Counted from the first letter of the stretch, positions 8,689 to 17,391 are shown. The stretch is DNA of 64,000 nt from Flavobacterium sp. (GCA_016714905.1 JADKBW010000001.1:62001-126000), one strand, 5' to 3'. A program made the numbers and translations. The notes: generated by a model not told the origin, from the sequence alone.

Positions 8689-8713
8689 ACAAAAATTTTA
8701 AAGAATAAAAAAA

Positions 8714-9114
8714 CTAAAAATCAGGACGTTTACGATTTTGCTTAATCAGTGAATTGTTGCGTTTTGCTTTAATTCTTTTTTCAATTACGGACCGTGGGAT
8801 TTTAGTTGCTTTTCTCTGTTTAGGTATTGTCAAAGCGATTTTGAGGATCTCAAAAAATCTTTTAGTGACCAAGGCTTTATTCTTTAGTTGACTTCTGTCT
8901 TCCTCACCATTCAACATCAAAATATAATCAGAAGTTAACCTAGGTCTTAATTTAGATTTGAGTAACTCTTTTCGCTATTTGACAATCCATTAGATTGAAG
9001 AATATCAAAAGTCAAGATTACTTTTGAGGATACTTTATTCACATTTTGACCACCAGCTCCGGAACTTCGGACGGCTTTATAACTCAATTCTGATTTGATT
9101 TTGTCTAAATCCAT
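8714..9114 (-). CDS. arfB: ArfB-type peptidyl-tRNA hydrolase, frameshifted in this sequence
   Basis: ArfB rescues stalled ribosomes by GGQ-dependent peptidyl-tRNA hydrolysis. The first frame from the ATG at 9114 reads MDLDKIKSELSYKAVRSSGA then GGQNVNKV with the catalytic GGQ. The frame breaks at an A-run (plus 8969-8972, TTTT). Adding one base restores ELLKSKFRPRLTSDYILM, which joins the downstream frame ending in the basic tail (RSQLKNKA, KRIKAKRN). Total length is about 133 residues, normal for the family. The ATG overlaps the DUF4301 stop (TAATG), so the genes are translationally coupled. The single-base deletion looks like a homopolymer error rather than decay. Confidence 0.85.
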
Positions 9115-10646
9115 TATTGCGGCTGATGAGCAGGTTTTAGAAGATCGTTTACTGTCTTCACAGGATTAAAAGTAATCAACGGCACTTCTATAAAAATGGT
9201 AATCCAATCTGCCATCGAACCATTCCAAAGTCCAGGTAATTCATAAGCTTTAACATCAATACCGTTTTTATTTTTCGCCACTATAAATCCACTTTGATGA
9301 TCAACAAACTTATTGAGGTCAAATTTATTTCCATGATAATCTTTTATGGAACAAACAAGATCGACTGGGTTAAAATGTGTCGCATTTGAGAATATTCTAG
9401 CTTGGGCAGAGTTTTCCACATCGATTTGCGAACTTTCAACAATTTGCAACGAAAAACGTCCCTTATTATCTAGTGTCCAAAATGGGCCGCCACCGGGTTC
9501 TCCTTCATTCTTAACCATCCCACAAACCCTAATAGGGCGGTCTAGCAGCTTGTGGATGTGTGTGATTTTATTTTCAAATGTATACATTGCAAAATCTTCT
9601 AAAACAACAATATTCAGTTCATTCTTAAGATTGTCAACTAAACCATCTAGTTCAGCTTCCTTAATCGTCTTATTGTCTATTTGATTCAAAATTTCAAATA
9701 TCCACTTTTGTTTTTCTAATAAATATCCTGCTAGCGCTTTTTTATAGAGTGAAATTATGTCAATGTGATTTTGAATAACATTATCAATGTTTTTTATAAA
9801 AATAATATCCGCATCGATATTACTTAGATTTTCGAGCAAAGCACCATGTCCTGCTGGACGAAAAACTAAACTTCCTTCACTATTCCTAAACGGCATATTG
9901 TCTAATGTAACCGCAAGTGTGTCAGTAGAAGCGTTCTGAAATGAAAATTCAATATTGATTTTGGTTTCGAACTTATGTTCAACTTTCTTTACTTCATTCT
10001 CAATAATTTTTTCAAATTGAGACTTATGTATTTCTGAAATCGTAAATGTAAATTAGCAACCCCATTTGATGAACAATATAATGCAGCTTCGTTCAAATAT
10101 TCTTCAATCGGCGTTGCCGTGTGAGTTGAATATTTATGGAAAGGCAAAATCGCCTTTGGCTTACTACTGAAATTAAAATATTCTTGGTCTAAAAGCAACT
10201 TGATAAAATAGTAATATTTCTTGTCGCTACTCCATGAAGAATAATCGGGATACAGTTCTTTTAGAATGGTTCTAATGGTCTCGAAAAACGGAAATTTATC
10301 TATTCCCGCAAGAAAAACGGAAAGGTTTGTCTTGTTTGTTTTGTTGATATAACTGTTGATTGTGTCATTTTCTAGATCAAATTCATTCAAGAACTCATTC
10401 AAGAACTTAAACATTCTACTTGCTGCTCCTGACGCCGGAACAAATTTTAGGAGTTTCAGGTTTCCTTTATTATTGTCAAAGTAGGAAGCATATTCCTCAA
10501 ATTTATTGTCGGTTAATTTTACTATTCCGTCATTAACTAATGCTGGTCTTGCAATATTTGTTTTCTCAATTCCATTGCAAAAAGCTCCAAATGCTCTTTT
10601 ATCGTTTGCAATTGAATATTTTTCTTGTAAATATGAACAAAGTCAT
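9114..10646 (-). CDS. DUF4301 family protein, broken by two indels
   Basis: DUF4301 proteins are about 500-residue Bacteroidota proteins of unknown function. Three frame segments reconstruct one here. The first is a segment ending ELFA in the frame of the upstream gene. The second is NGIEKTNIARPALVNDGI through LLKFVPASGAASRMFK (from about 10576). The third is STDTLAVTLDNMPFRNSEG then FRPAGHGALLENL to the stop at 9114. The breaks are one missing base near 10574-10576 (A-run on the coding strand) and one near 10043-10047 (T-run). Both are repaired by adding a single base. The true start is unclear; a candidate ATG at 10646 is one base out of frame. It is the fifth gene of a six-gene minus-strand operon. 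Confidence 0.75.
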
Positions 10647-11226
10647 GGGCCTTAAATCCGATTTCTTTAGCTCTAACAAAATCTTCAATTATTCCAATTG
10701 CTTTTTGAAATCTAGTCTCATCGTCACCGCGAAGTGTAATATAAGGCTTATTATTTTCAATTAGCACCGACCTGAATGTTTGAAATATTTCTTCTCTCCC
10801 TTCTGGTTTGTCTCGCAACAAGTCCTTTTCCCACGGAACATCAATGTCTGTTAGAAAGAATAAATCGTATTGATGGCTATAAGCTGCCTCTTCTAACGCG
10901 GGATCGCAAAAACTATAGTAGATTTCTGAAAACACTTTTGTAGCTAATAAACAGGTATCACTAAACAAATATCGATTTGCTGTTAGAAGCGCCTCGTTTT
11001 CTGCTTTCGTTTGACCAACAGCAATAGGCAACAAATCTTCAGGCTCACAGATTTGTCCTGTTTTTCTTAACTTTTGTTCTAAATATTCGCGCGCAAATTC
11101 AGGAGCCCAATTAGTTTTAAAATGAGCTGCTAACTGCCTTGCTAATGTCGTCTTGCCTGTAGATTCAGGACCAAACAAGGCTATTTTTATTACGTTTGAA
11201 TCTTGCTGTTTAAGATTTTCTTCCAT
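10537..11226 (-). CDS. NadR-like P-loop kinase (nicotinamide riboside kinase domain type)
   Basis: This P-loop ATPase is read as 229 residues. Walker A is GPESTGKTTL at 19-28, followed by PEFAREYLE, a segment typical of the ribosylnicotinamide kinase domain of NadR (an aminoglycoside-phosphotransferase-like P-loop fold), and LFFLTDIDVPWEKDLLRD. The NMN adenylyltransferase and helix-turn-helix parts of NadR are absent. It overlaps the end of the PnuC-type transporter gene by 37 bp, the classic pairing for import and phosphorylation of nicotinamide riboside. The last ~35 residues (from about HDFVHIYKKN) look like the N-terminus of the downstream DUF4301 protein, so the real C-terminus is probably shorter and hidden by an indel. 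Confidence 0.75.
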   Translation of the reverse strand: MEENLKQQDSNVIKIALFGPESTGKTTLARQLAAHFKTNWAPEFAREYLEQKLRKTGQICEPEDLLPIAVGQTKAENEALLTANRYLFSDTCLLATKVFSEIYYSFCDPALEEAAYSHQYDLFFLTDIDVPWEKDLLRDKPEGREEIFQTFRSVLIENNKPYITLRGDDETRFQKAIGIIEDFVRAKEIGFKAHDFVHIYKKNIQLQTIKEHLELFAMELRKQILQDQH

Positions 11227-11816
11227 TCTAAATAAGCTGAAATAGCTAAAATTGTAAAAATTAGATATTGTAACGCCAACATTCCCAACCCCCTATAGGC
11301 GTATAATGGCACCACCACAATATCCCCAATAATCCAAAGTGTCCAACTTTCAATTTTTTTATTTGCCATATACCACATAGCTGTAAAAAAAATTCCTGAT
11401 GCTAGAATATCAAGGTAGTTATCTGTTTTAATTTGATAGTGGAATGCATTATAGATTCCGAAAACTACAAAAATTGTGATAAAAAACAACACAATGCCAA
11501 TTGTTTTTTCTCTCGACGTCGTTCTAGAAATGAATACAGCCTCAGCTTTCTCTTTTTTACTTGACCATTGATACCATCCGTAAATGCTCATTAAGGAGAA
11601 ATATCCATTCAACATCATATCGCCTAAATATCCAGCAACAAAAAGCAAATAAGTTGTAATAATAGTGGCCACTAAGCCTGTTGGATACACCCAAATATTG
11701 ACCTTCTTAGCCAATAAAACACTCCAAATTCCTAACGAAAACGCTAGAAACTCCATTACTATTAGTATTGCCGAAGCGTCTTTATAAGATTCAAGGAAAA
11801 AATCTACCATCGACAT
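11190..11816 (-). CDS. pnuC: PnuC-family inner-membrane transporter (nicotinamide riboside or thiamin)
   Basis: This is a ~208-residue membrane protein with about seven hydrophobic segments and the family signatures WVYPTGLVATIITTYLLF and SIYGWYQW in the middle. PnuC proteins move nicotinamide riboside by facilitated diffusion; the related PnuT proteins move thiamin. The gene starts 2 bp after the GGGP synthase stop (ATG at 11816, MSMVDFFLESYK); a longer frame from 11846 would overlap that gene. The NadR-like kinase downstream favours nicotinamide riboside. The TPP-regulated receptor at the far end of the locus leaves PnuT possible. Confidence 0.82.
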   Translation of the reverse strand: MSMVDFFLESYKDASAILIVMEFLAFSLGIWSVLLAKKVNIWVYPTGLVATIITTYLLFVAGYLGDMMLNGYFSLMSIYGWYQWSSKKEKAEAVFISRTTSREKTIGIVLFFITIFVVFGIYNAFHYQIKTDNYLDILASGIFFTAMWYMANKKIESWTLWIIGDIVVVPLYAYRGLGMLALQYLIFTILAISAYLEWKKILNSKIQT

Positions 11817-11817
11817 A

Positions 11818-12531
11818 CTAATTAAAAAAGTCTGGATTCTCTTCAAAAGCAGTTCCTATGACAACGATATCTGCTCCAGCTTGATGTGCCAATTTAATTT
11901 CTCGAATTTCTTTTATCCCTCCACCAACAATCAGCGGGATTGATATATTTTTGGACACCAAGGCAATGATGTTTTCAGGAACAGATTCTAACGCGCCACT
12001 TCCCGCTTCTAAGTATATTAGCTTTTTTCCCAAAAGCGCACCAGCTTGAGCGGTTTGCAGGATGTAATCTGGATTGTATCTATCTAAGGGTTTGGTCTTA
12101 CTCACTCGCGCAACAGCAGTTTCTGAGCCGCTTTCAATCAAAATATAGCCTGTGGGAATAATCTCTAAGCTGGTTTCTCTGAGTATTGGCACTGCATTAA
12201 CTTGATGCTCGATGAGATAGTCAGGATTTCTTCCGGAGATTAGCGATAAGAACAACATACCATCGGCTTCACCAGATATTTGCGACGGATTTCCGGGGAA
12301 GATAATAATAGGAAGCGCAGTAGTTTTTTTTAAAAATAGGATCAAATCGTCTGCAATTGCATTTTCAACACTGCTTCCTCCAACAAAAATATGTGTCGCT
12401 GGAGATTTGTTTATTTTTTCAGACAATGCTTCAATCTGTTGCAATTCGACTTTGTCGGGGTCAATAAGAATCGCCAACAACTTTTGGTTATTTGCCTTAG
12501 CATTAAGTATGTCTTGGTAAAGGTTTTTCAT
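11818..12531 (-). CDS. Geranylgeranylglyceryl phosphate synthase family protein (PcrB-like)
   Basis: This 237-residue TIM barrel of the GGGPS/PcrB family joins a polyprenyl diphosphate to glycerol-1-phosphate. Visible family motifs are LLAILIDPDK near the N-terminus, IFVGGSS, IIIFPGNPSQIS, KLIYLEAGSG and a C-terminal phosphate-binding stretch IPLIVGGGIK followed by ADIVVIGTAFEE. Bacteroidota carry such enzymes without archaeal-type membranes, and their final lipid product is uncertain. Its ATG overlaps the stop of the phosphopantetheinyl transferase gene (TAATG), indicating coupling. Confidence 0.9.
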   Translation of the reverse strand: MKNLYQDILNAKANNQKLLAILIDPDKVELQQIEALSEKINKSPATHIFVGGSSVENAIADDLILFLKKTTALPIIIFPGNPSQISGEADGMLFLSLISGRNPDYLIEHQVNAVPILRETSLEIIPTGYILIESGSETAVARVSKTKPLDRYNPDYILQTAQAGALLGKKLIYLEAGSGALESVPENIIALVSKNISIPLIVGGGIKEIREIKLAHQAGADIVVIGTAFEENPDFFN

Positions 12532-13163
12532 TATTGTTGAAAGGCGTAAACGAGTGTAAAATGCTCCACTTCCTCAAAAAATATGTTGTATTTAATGTTT
12601 AGCGAGCCAAACATAAGTAAGGCAACAGACTGCATCATTTCAATGCTAAATGGAGCTACATGAATGTGGTCTTTGAAGCTTATTCCCACTTCGTTTCGTA
12701 TTTTAAAAACCGCTTCTTTGGCACCCCAAATTACCGTCAATTGACGAATATAGTTCTTTTCGCTTACATCTTTTAAAAACTCAAACTCATGTTCTGCAAA
12801 TTTATGAGCAATTGTGATAATTTTTTCTCTTTGCATTTCCAAATCGATTCCACAGTTTTGATCACTCAAAATAATCGTTGAAAATTCGTGGGAATGAGAA
12901 ATAGAAATATGCCTACCATCATGCAAATGTGGTTTTCCGAATTCATCGTAGTACAAATCAAAATCGGTATAACCTTTTTCTTGCAGTAATTTCCGTACGC
13001 TCAGAAAACCGCATTGGTGTGAAACTGATTTCATCCCAGCGAAACGCGCTTTACTTCTTTCGTTTAACTTCACTTCTGATAGCAATTGCTCGAATGTTTC
13101 GGTAATTTTCCAAACTAAGATTTCGGTCTTAGAATCGTGAAGAATCGTTTTGAATAAAGGCAT
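12531..13163 (-). CDS. 4'-phosphopantetheinyl transferase superfamily protein (Sfp type)
   Basis: This 210-residue Sfp-type enzyme transfers the phosphopantetheine arm from CoA to carrier proteins. Signatures are KPHLHDGRHISISHSHE (~77-93), the metal-binding CGIDLEMQREK (~103-113), and WGAKEAVFKIRN (~146-157) with the catalytic Glu/Lys pair. It is the first gene of the six-gene minus-strand operon. No acyl-carrier or polyketide genes are in the window, so the carrier it serves is not evident. Confidence 0.9.
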   Translation of the reverse strand: MPLFKTILHDSKTEILVWKITETFEQLLSEVKLNERSKARFAGMKSVSHQCGFLSVRKLLQEKGYTDFDLYYDEFGKPHLHDGRHISISHSHEFSTIILSDQNCGIDLEMQREKIITIAHKFAEHEFEFLKDVSEKNYIRQLTVIWGAKEAVFKIRNEVGISFKDHIHVAPFSIEMMQSVALLMFGSLNIKYNIFFEEVEHFTLVYAFQQ

Positions 13164-13181
13164 GAATGGATTACTGATTTT

Positions 13182-13294
13182 TAGCCCCGATAGCAGTGGA
13201 AATCCTTTTTGTTTTTACAAGAAACCTCTCGGCTGCATTAGGGGTGACAAAAAACAAAAAGATTGCAACGGATAGCGGGAATAGCTTCTAAAAA
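13182..13294 (+). repeat. Dispersed palindromic element, copy A
   Basis: Conserved left arm (TAGCCCCGATAGCAGTGGA then AATCC) and right arm (GATTGCAACGGATAGCGGGA then ATAGCTTCTAAAA) flank an internal stem CTTTTTGTTTTT / AAAAACAAAAAG. This copy has a longer loop than the others. It lies between the divergent phosphopantetheinyl transferase and ahcY genes. Confidence 0.85.
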
Positions 13295-13380
13295 ATATTA
13301 TTTTATTGATTTTTAAAACTTTAGACAAATCAACAACTCATAAATATTTATAAATGCTTTTTAAATATTAAGTTATTGTT

Positions 13381-13388
13381 TACTTTTG
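13381..13388 (+). promoter_or_regulatory. Putative -7 element of ahcY
   Basis: TACTTTTG matches TAnnTTTG, 32 nt upstream of the ahcY ATG. No good TTG is at the -33 position (only TTT at an 18-nt spacing). Confidence 0.5.
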
Positions 13389-13420
13389 CACGAAATTTTA
13401 TCAATACAAATATACTATAA

Positions 13421-14737
13421 ATGAGTACTACAACTGTGCCTTATGTGGCTTTCAAAGTAAAAGACATTTCTCTTGCGGCTTGGGGAAGAAAAGAAATTGA
13501 ATTGGCAGAAGCTGAAATGCCAGGAGTGATGGCACTTCGCGCGGAATACAGAAACGAACAGCCTTTGAAAGGCGCTCGCATTGCTGGTTGTTTGCACATG
13601 ACGATTCAAACGGCTGTTTTGATTGAAACTTTAATTGCTTTGGGTGCGGAAGTGACTTGGAGCTCGTGTAATATTTTCTCAACACAAGATCAAGCTGCTG
13701 CTGCGATTGCTGCTGCTGGCATTCAAGTTTACGCTTGGAAAGGTTTGAACGAAGTAGATTTTGACTGGTGTATCGAACAAACTTTGTTCTTTGGCGAAGA
13801 CAGAAAACCTTTGAATATGATTTTGGATGATGGCGGTGATTTGACTAATATGGTATTTGACCGTTTCCCTGAATTGGTTCCTGGAATCAAAGGATTGTCT
13901 GAAGAGACGACTACTGGTGTTCACAGATTGTACGAAAGAATGAAAAATGGTACTTTGGTGATGCCAGCGATTAACGTAAATGACTCTGTGACTAAATCTA
14001 AATTTGACAACAAATACGGTTGTAAAGAGTCTGCGGTAGATGCGGTTCGTCGTGCAACAGACATTATGTTGGCAGGAAAAAGAGTAATCGTTTGTGGATA
14101 CGGTGACGTGGGTAAAGGAACAGCAGCTTCTTTCAGAGGTGCTGGTTCTATCGTAACAGTGACTGAAATCGACCCAATTTGTGCGTTGCAAGCGGCAATG
14201 GACGGATTTGAAGTGAAAAAATTAAATACTGTTGTTGCCAATGCTGATATCATCATCACAACAACTGGAAACAAAGACATCGTTTTGGGAAGCCACTTCG
14301 AGCAAATGAAAGACAAAACGATTGTTTGTAATATTGGTCACTTTGACAACGAAATCGACATGGCTTGGTTGAACAAAAACCATGGTGCCTCTAAAGTGGA
14401 GATCAAACCACAAGTAGACAAATATACCATCGCTGGAAAAGACATTCTTATCTTAGCGGAAGGTCGTTTGGTCAACTTAGGTTGTGCGACTGGACACCCA
14501 AGTTTTGTAATGAGTAACTCTTTCACCAATCAAACTTTAGCTCAAATTGAATTGTGGAAAGACAGCGCGAACTACAACAACGAAGTGTATATGTTACCTA
14601 AACACTTAGATGAAAAAGTAGCAGCTTTACACTTAGCGAAGTTGGGCGTTGAATTGGAAACTTTAAGAGACGATCAAGCGGCTTATATCGGTGTTGATGT
14701 TAAAGGACCATTTAAACCGGAATATTATAGATACTAG
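13421..14737 (+). CDS. ahcY: Adenosylhomocysteinase (S-adenosyl-L-homocysteine hydrolase)
   Basis: This 438-residue NAD-dependent enzyme splits S-adenosylhomocysteine into homocysteine and adenosine, closing the methyl cycle. It is full length. The substrate-binding N-terminal part includes AGCLHMTIQTAVLIETL. The NAD-binding Rossmann motif is VIVCGYGDVGKGTAASF (~224-240). The C-terminal signature is NLGCATGHPSFVMSNSFTNQ (~347-366), and the terminus KPEYYRY is typical. Codon use here is noticeably more biased (many GGT, GCT and AAC codons) than in neighbouring genes, consistent with high expression. Confidence 0.97.
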   Translation: MSTTTVPYVAFKVKDISLAAWGRKEIELAEAEMPGVMALRAEYRNEQPLKGARIAGCLHMTIQTAVLIETLIALGAEVTWSSCNIFSTQDQAAAAIAAAGIQVYAWKGLNEVDFDWCIEQTLFFGEDRKPLNMILDDGGDLTNMVFDRFPELVPGIKGLSEETTTGVHRLYERMKNGTLVMPAINVNDSVTKSKFDNKYGCKESAVDAVRRATDIMLAGKRVIVCGYGDVGKGTAASFRGAGSIVTVTEIDPICALQAAMDGFEVKKLNTVVANADIIITTTGNKDIVLGSHFEQMKDKTIVCNIGHFDNEIDMAWLNKNHGASKVEIKPQVDKYTIAGKDILILAEGRLVNLGCATGHPSFVMSNSFTNQTLAQIELWKDSANYNNEVYMLPKHLDEKVAALHLAKLGVELETLRDDQAAYIGVDVKGPFKPEYYRY

Positions 14738-14769
14738 GAATTTACGGAAGTAGATTTTCGATTTAAATT

Positions 14770-14800
14770 AAAAACCCTTGCTGTGAAGTGAGGGTTTTTT
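14770..14800 (+). terminator. Terminator of ahcY
   Basis: AAAAACCCT pairs with AGGGTTTTT, followed by further T residues, starting 33 nt after the ahcY stop. Confidence 0.8.
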
Positions 14801-14841
14801 GTTGGATTTTGTTTATCTTTAGGTTCTAAATTCAAACGACT

Positions 14842-15249
14842 ATGAAAACAAGTAAAACCTTAGCACTTGCATTTTTCGGGGCACTCGCACTGGCGTCATG
14901 CAAAAAAGAAACCGTAGAAACGACGACAACTGATCAGATTGTCGGCGATACTACAATTACGACGACGACAACCGCGACGTCGGTCGAGAGCACTGTTGAT
15001 ATAGAAGCAAACGAAGCGAAAGCCAAATGGGAAAAAGCAAAAGAAGATCTCAAAGCAGCCATAGCCAATGGCGACAAAAAAGCGCAGGAAGCTGCACAGA
15101 AAACAGCAGACGAAGCTGAAACTGCCTGGAACAAAATCAAAGCCGACTTTAAAGAAAATACCGCAGAAGCAAAAGAGGATTTAAATGATGTGAAAGAAAA
15201 AGCAAAAGAAGAATACAACGAGGCTTTAGAAAAAGCGAAAGCAAAATAA
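14842..15249 (+). CDS. Small lipoprotein with charged coiled-coil region
   Basis: This is a 135-residue protein. The signal peptide ends in the lipobox ALASCKK (Cys20). A threonine-rich linker (~26-50) follows, then a long alanine/lysine/glutamate-rich helix from ~55 to the end, predicted to be coiled coil (repeated KAKWEKAKEDLKAA-like units). I recognise no domain; such lipoproteins are common in flavobacteria and their role is unknown. It has its own terminator and its codon bias is similar to ahcY. Confidence 0.75.
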   Translation: MKTSKTLALAFFGALALASCKKETVETTTTDQIVGDTTITTTTTATSVESTVDIEANEAKAKWEKAKEDLKAAIANGDKKAQEAAQKTADEAETAWNKIKADFKENTAEAKEDLNDVKEKAKEEYNEALEKAKAK

Positions 15250-15251
15250 TG

Positions 15252-15286
15252 TGAAAACCGTTTCGAAAGAAGCGGTTTTTCTTTTT
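15252..15286 (+). terminator. Terminator of the small lipoprotein gene
   Basis: GAAAACCGTTTC pairs with GAAGCGGTTTTT (one mismatch or wobble) around AAAGA, followed by a T-rich tail. Confidence 0.75.
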
Positions 15287-15325
15287 ACTTTTACAATGCT
15301 CCTCTAATTTTAAAACAATAACATT

Positions 15326-17332
15326 TTGAGAAAAATTATACTTTTAGCCTTATTGCTGTTCAGACTTCCTTCATTTGCACAAATCATCAATACCGCACCT
15401 TATATTTTAACGGTAGATGAATTGAAACAATGGACATCATCTGGACCAACCGCGTCAACAGATTTAATCGCAACGGTTAACCTCGCTCCGCGATTTACCA
15501 ATGCCGCCACGCAATTCAATTCAGCCTTATCAAACGACATGAAAATTGCGTACCTACCAGACGGAATGAACAATTTCGGGAATTATTTCGGGGAACAAAG
15601 TCAATTCAATTTATTCAATTTTACACACTGGGCTTACATTGATAAATTGGTTTGGTTTGGTGGCACCGCTTCGCAAAGCATTCAATTGCCATCCTCACCA
15701 TGGGTTAATGCAGCTCATAAAAATGGCGTAAAAGTTTTCGGTAATGTGTTTTTTGCTCCGGCAGCTTTTGGCGGATCGACTGCCACTTTAACGAACTTCT
15801 TGGAACAGGATGGCGGTGGCAATTTTGTTGCAGTTCCCAAAATGATTGCCATGATGCAATACTATAATTTTGACGGCTGGTTCATCAATGAGGAAACGGC
15901 GACTAATACCACAACTGCAGCATTAATGCAAGATTTTGTCCGAGACTTAACGACACAGGCAGAATCTTTGGGCAAAGAAGTGATGTGGTATGATGCGATG
16001 CGACTCAATGGCGCAGTAGGTTGGCAAAATAGACTTACGCTAAACAACAGTCCATTCGTGCAAGACGATCAAGACGCCAACGGCACCTTTGAAACCAGAG
16101 TCAGCAGTAGCATTTTTATCAATTTTTTCTGGAGTGGCACTACTTATCCAACGGCGTCTCGAACTAGAGCCAATTTAATCGGCAGATCTTCTTACGATGT
16201 TTTTACAGGGGTTGATATTTGGCCTGGAAGAAATCAAAGTAATTTCGAAATCAATGGAAATACTTTTATGACGAATTTGCATGAAAATGTAACAACGCCA
16301 TTTACCTCTTTGGGGATTTTTGCGCCAAACTGCATTTATAACAATGCTGTTTACTCTAATTTTAATAATGACCCATTAGATTATGCTTCATTTTATAGCG
16401 CGGAAAACCGGATGTTTGGTGGTGATGACCGCAATCCTGGAATTGTAGACGCGACTGGATTTAAAGGCCTATCGAACTGGATTCCGGAAACTTCCGTAAT
16501 TTCTAGTTTGCCATTTAGAACAAATTTTTGTACTGGGCATGGAACCAAAAAATTTAGTGGCGGAATAGAAAGCACTTCTGATAGTTGGCACAATATGAAT
16601 GAACAAGATATATTACCAACCTGGCAGTTTGCTTTTTCCGAAAACGGACTTTTAACGGCGAATTGGGATTTCGAGAATGGATATGCCAAAGGTAATTCAC
16701 TTAAAGTTTCAGGATACTTACCCGCAGATACACCAATAGATTTGATGCTATATAAGACAAGTCTTAATACGACGAGCGGAGCAATTTCGATAGATCTTAT
16801 GTTCAAGAGCGTTGCCAACAATCCGAACTTAAAAGTAATAGTGGTTTATGCAGATCAACCTTATCAGAAATATGAACTTCCAATTACAGACGGCATTGCG
16901 GTTAACGGATGGAAATTTGGAGAAACTTTTGGCCTATCACCGAGCTTTCCTGGTCGTGAAATCGCTAGCATCGGTTTGCGATTTGAATCAATAACCGATA
17001 TTCCCAACTATGAAATCAACATTGGTGAAATTAATATAGGCGAAGTTTTTCTTTCCACTGCAAGCCAAATCAAAAACAATAATTATGTAACGGTTAGTTA
17101 TCCTGAGAATAGCATCGCCGCGATACTTTTCAATATTAATTGGCCAAATTCAAACCAACTAAAATATACCGTAACTGACCTTCAAGGAAAAATTATTGCT
17201 GAAAACAACATCGCCCTCAACAATACAACTACTTATTCCTTTCCAACGAACGGTCTTGCCAAAGGAACCTATATTGTCAAGTTTACTGACGAAAGCAACA
17301 AAAGCGAAGTTCAGAAAATCATCATCAAATAA
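15326..17332 (+). CDS. Secreted GH85 endo-beta-N-acetylglucosaminidase with T9SS sorting domain
   Basis: This 668-residue protein has a signal peptide ending PSFAQ. The GH85 catalytic domain covers about 30-370. The active-site strand NFDGWFINEE at 181-190 places the GH85 Asn-x-Glu pair at Asn188 and Glu190. LPDGMNNFGNYF and VFGNVFFAPAAFGG are also typical. A beta-sandwich carbohydrate-binding-like region follows (~440-570), and the last ~80 residues are a T9SS type A sorting domain (TVTDLQGKIIAENN to EVQKIIIK). GH85 enzymes cut the chitobiose core of N-glycans, so the likely target is host or algal glycoprotein. The start codon is TTG; no ATG is suitably placed. This could be a real weak start or a base error. 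Confidence 0.88.
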   Translation: MRKIILLALLLFRLPSFAQIINTAPYILTVDELKQWTSSGPTASTDLIATVNLAPRFTNAATQFNSALSNDMKIAYLPDGMNNFGNYFGEQSQFNLFNFTHWAYIDKLVWFGGTASQSIQLPSSPWVNAAHKNGVKVFGNVFFAPAAFGGSTATLTNFLEQDGGGNFVAVPKMIAMMQYYNFDGWFINEETATNTTTAALMQDFVRDLTTQAESLGKEVMWYDAMRLNGAVGWQNRLTLNNSPFVQDDQDANGTFETRVSSSIFINFFWSGTTYPTASRTRANLIGRSSYDVFTGVDIWPGRNQSNFEINGNTFMTNLHENVTTPFTSLGIFAPNCIYNNAVYSNFNNDPLDYASFYSAENRMFGGDDRNPGIVDATGFKGLSNWIPETSVISSLPFRTNFCTGHGTKKFSGGIESTSDSWHNMNEQDILPTWQFAFSENGLLTANWDFENGYAKGNSLKVSGYLPADTPIDLMLYKTSLNTTSGAISIDLMFKSVANNPNLKVIVVYADQPYQKYELPITDGIAVNGWKFGETFGLSPSFPGREIASIGLRFESITDIPNYEINIGEINIGEVFLSTASQIKNNNYVTVSYPENSIAAILFNINWPNSNQLKYTVTDLQGKIIAENNIALNNTTTYSFPTNGLAKGTYIVKFTDESNKSEVQKIIIK

Positions 17333-17339
17333 ATCCAAC

Positions 17340-17371
17340 AAAAACCCGACTCAAATGAATCGGGTTTTTTA
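17340..17371. terminator. Terminator between convergent GH85 and rpmA genes
   Basis: AAAACCCGAC-TC pairs with GA-ATCGGGTTTT around CAAAT, with A-runs on one side and T-runs on the other, so it can act in both directions. Confidence 0.8.
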
Positions 17372-17391
17372 TTATAGATAAATCTTAGTGA

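Noticed and set aside
13415..14529. Several minus-strand ORFs antisense to ahcY
   Set aside because: They are shadows of the strongly biased ahcY codon use; no start signals or family features.
14934..15218. 94-codon antisense ORF over the small charged lipoprotein
   Set aside because: Low-complexity mirror of a Lys/Glu/Ala-rich coding sequence.
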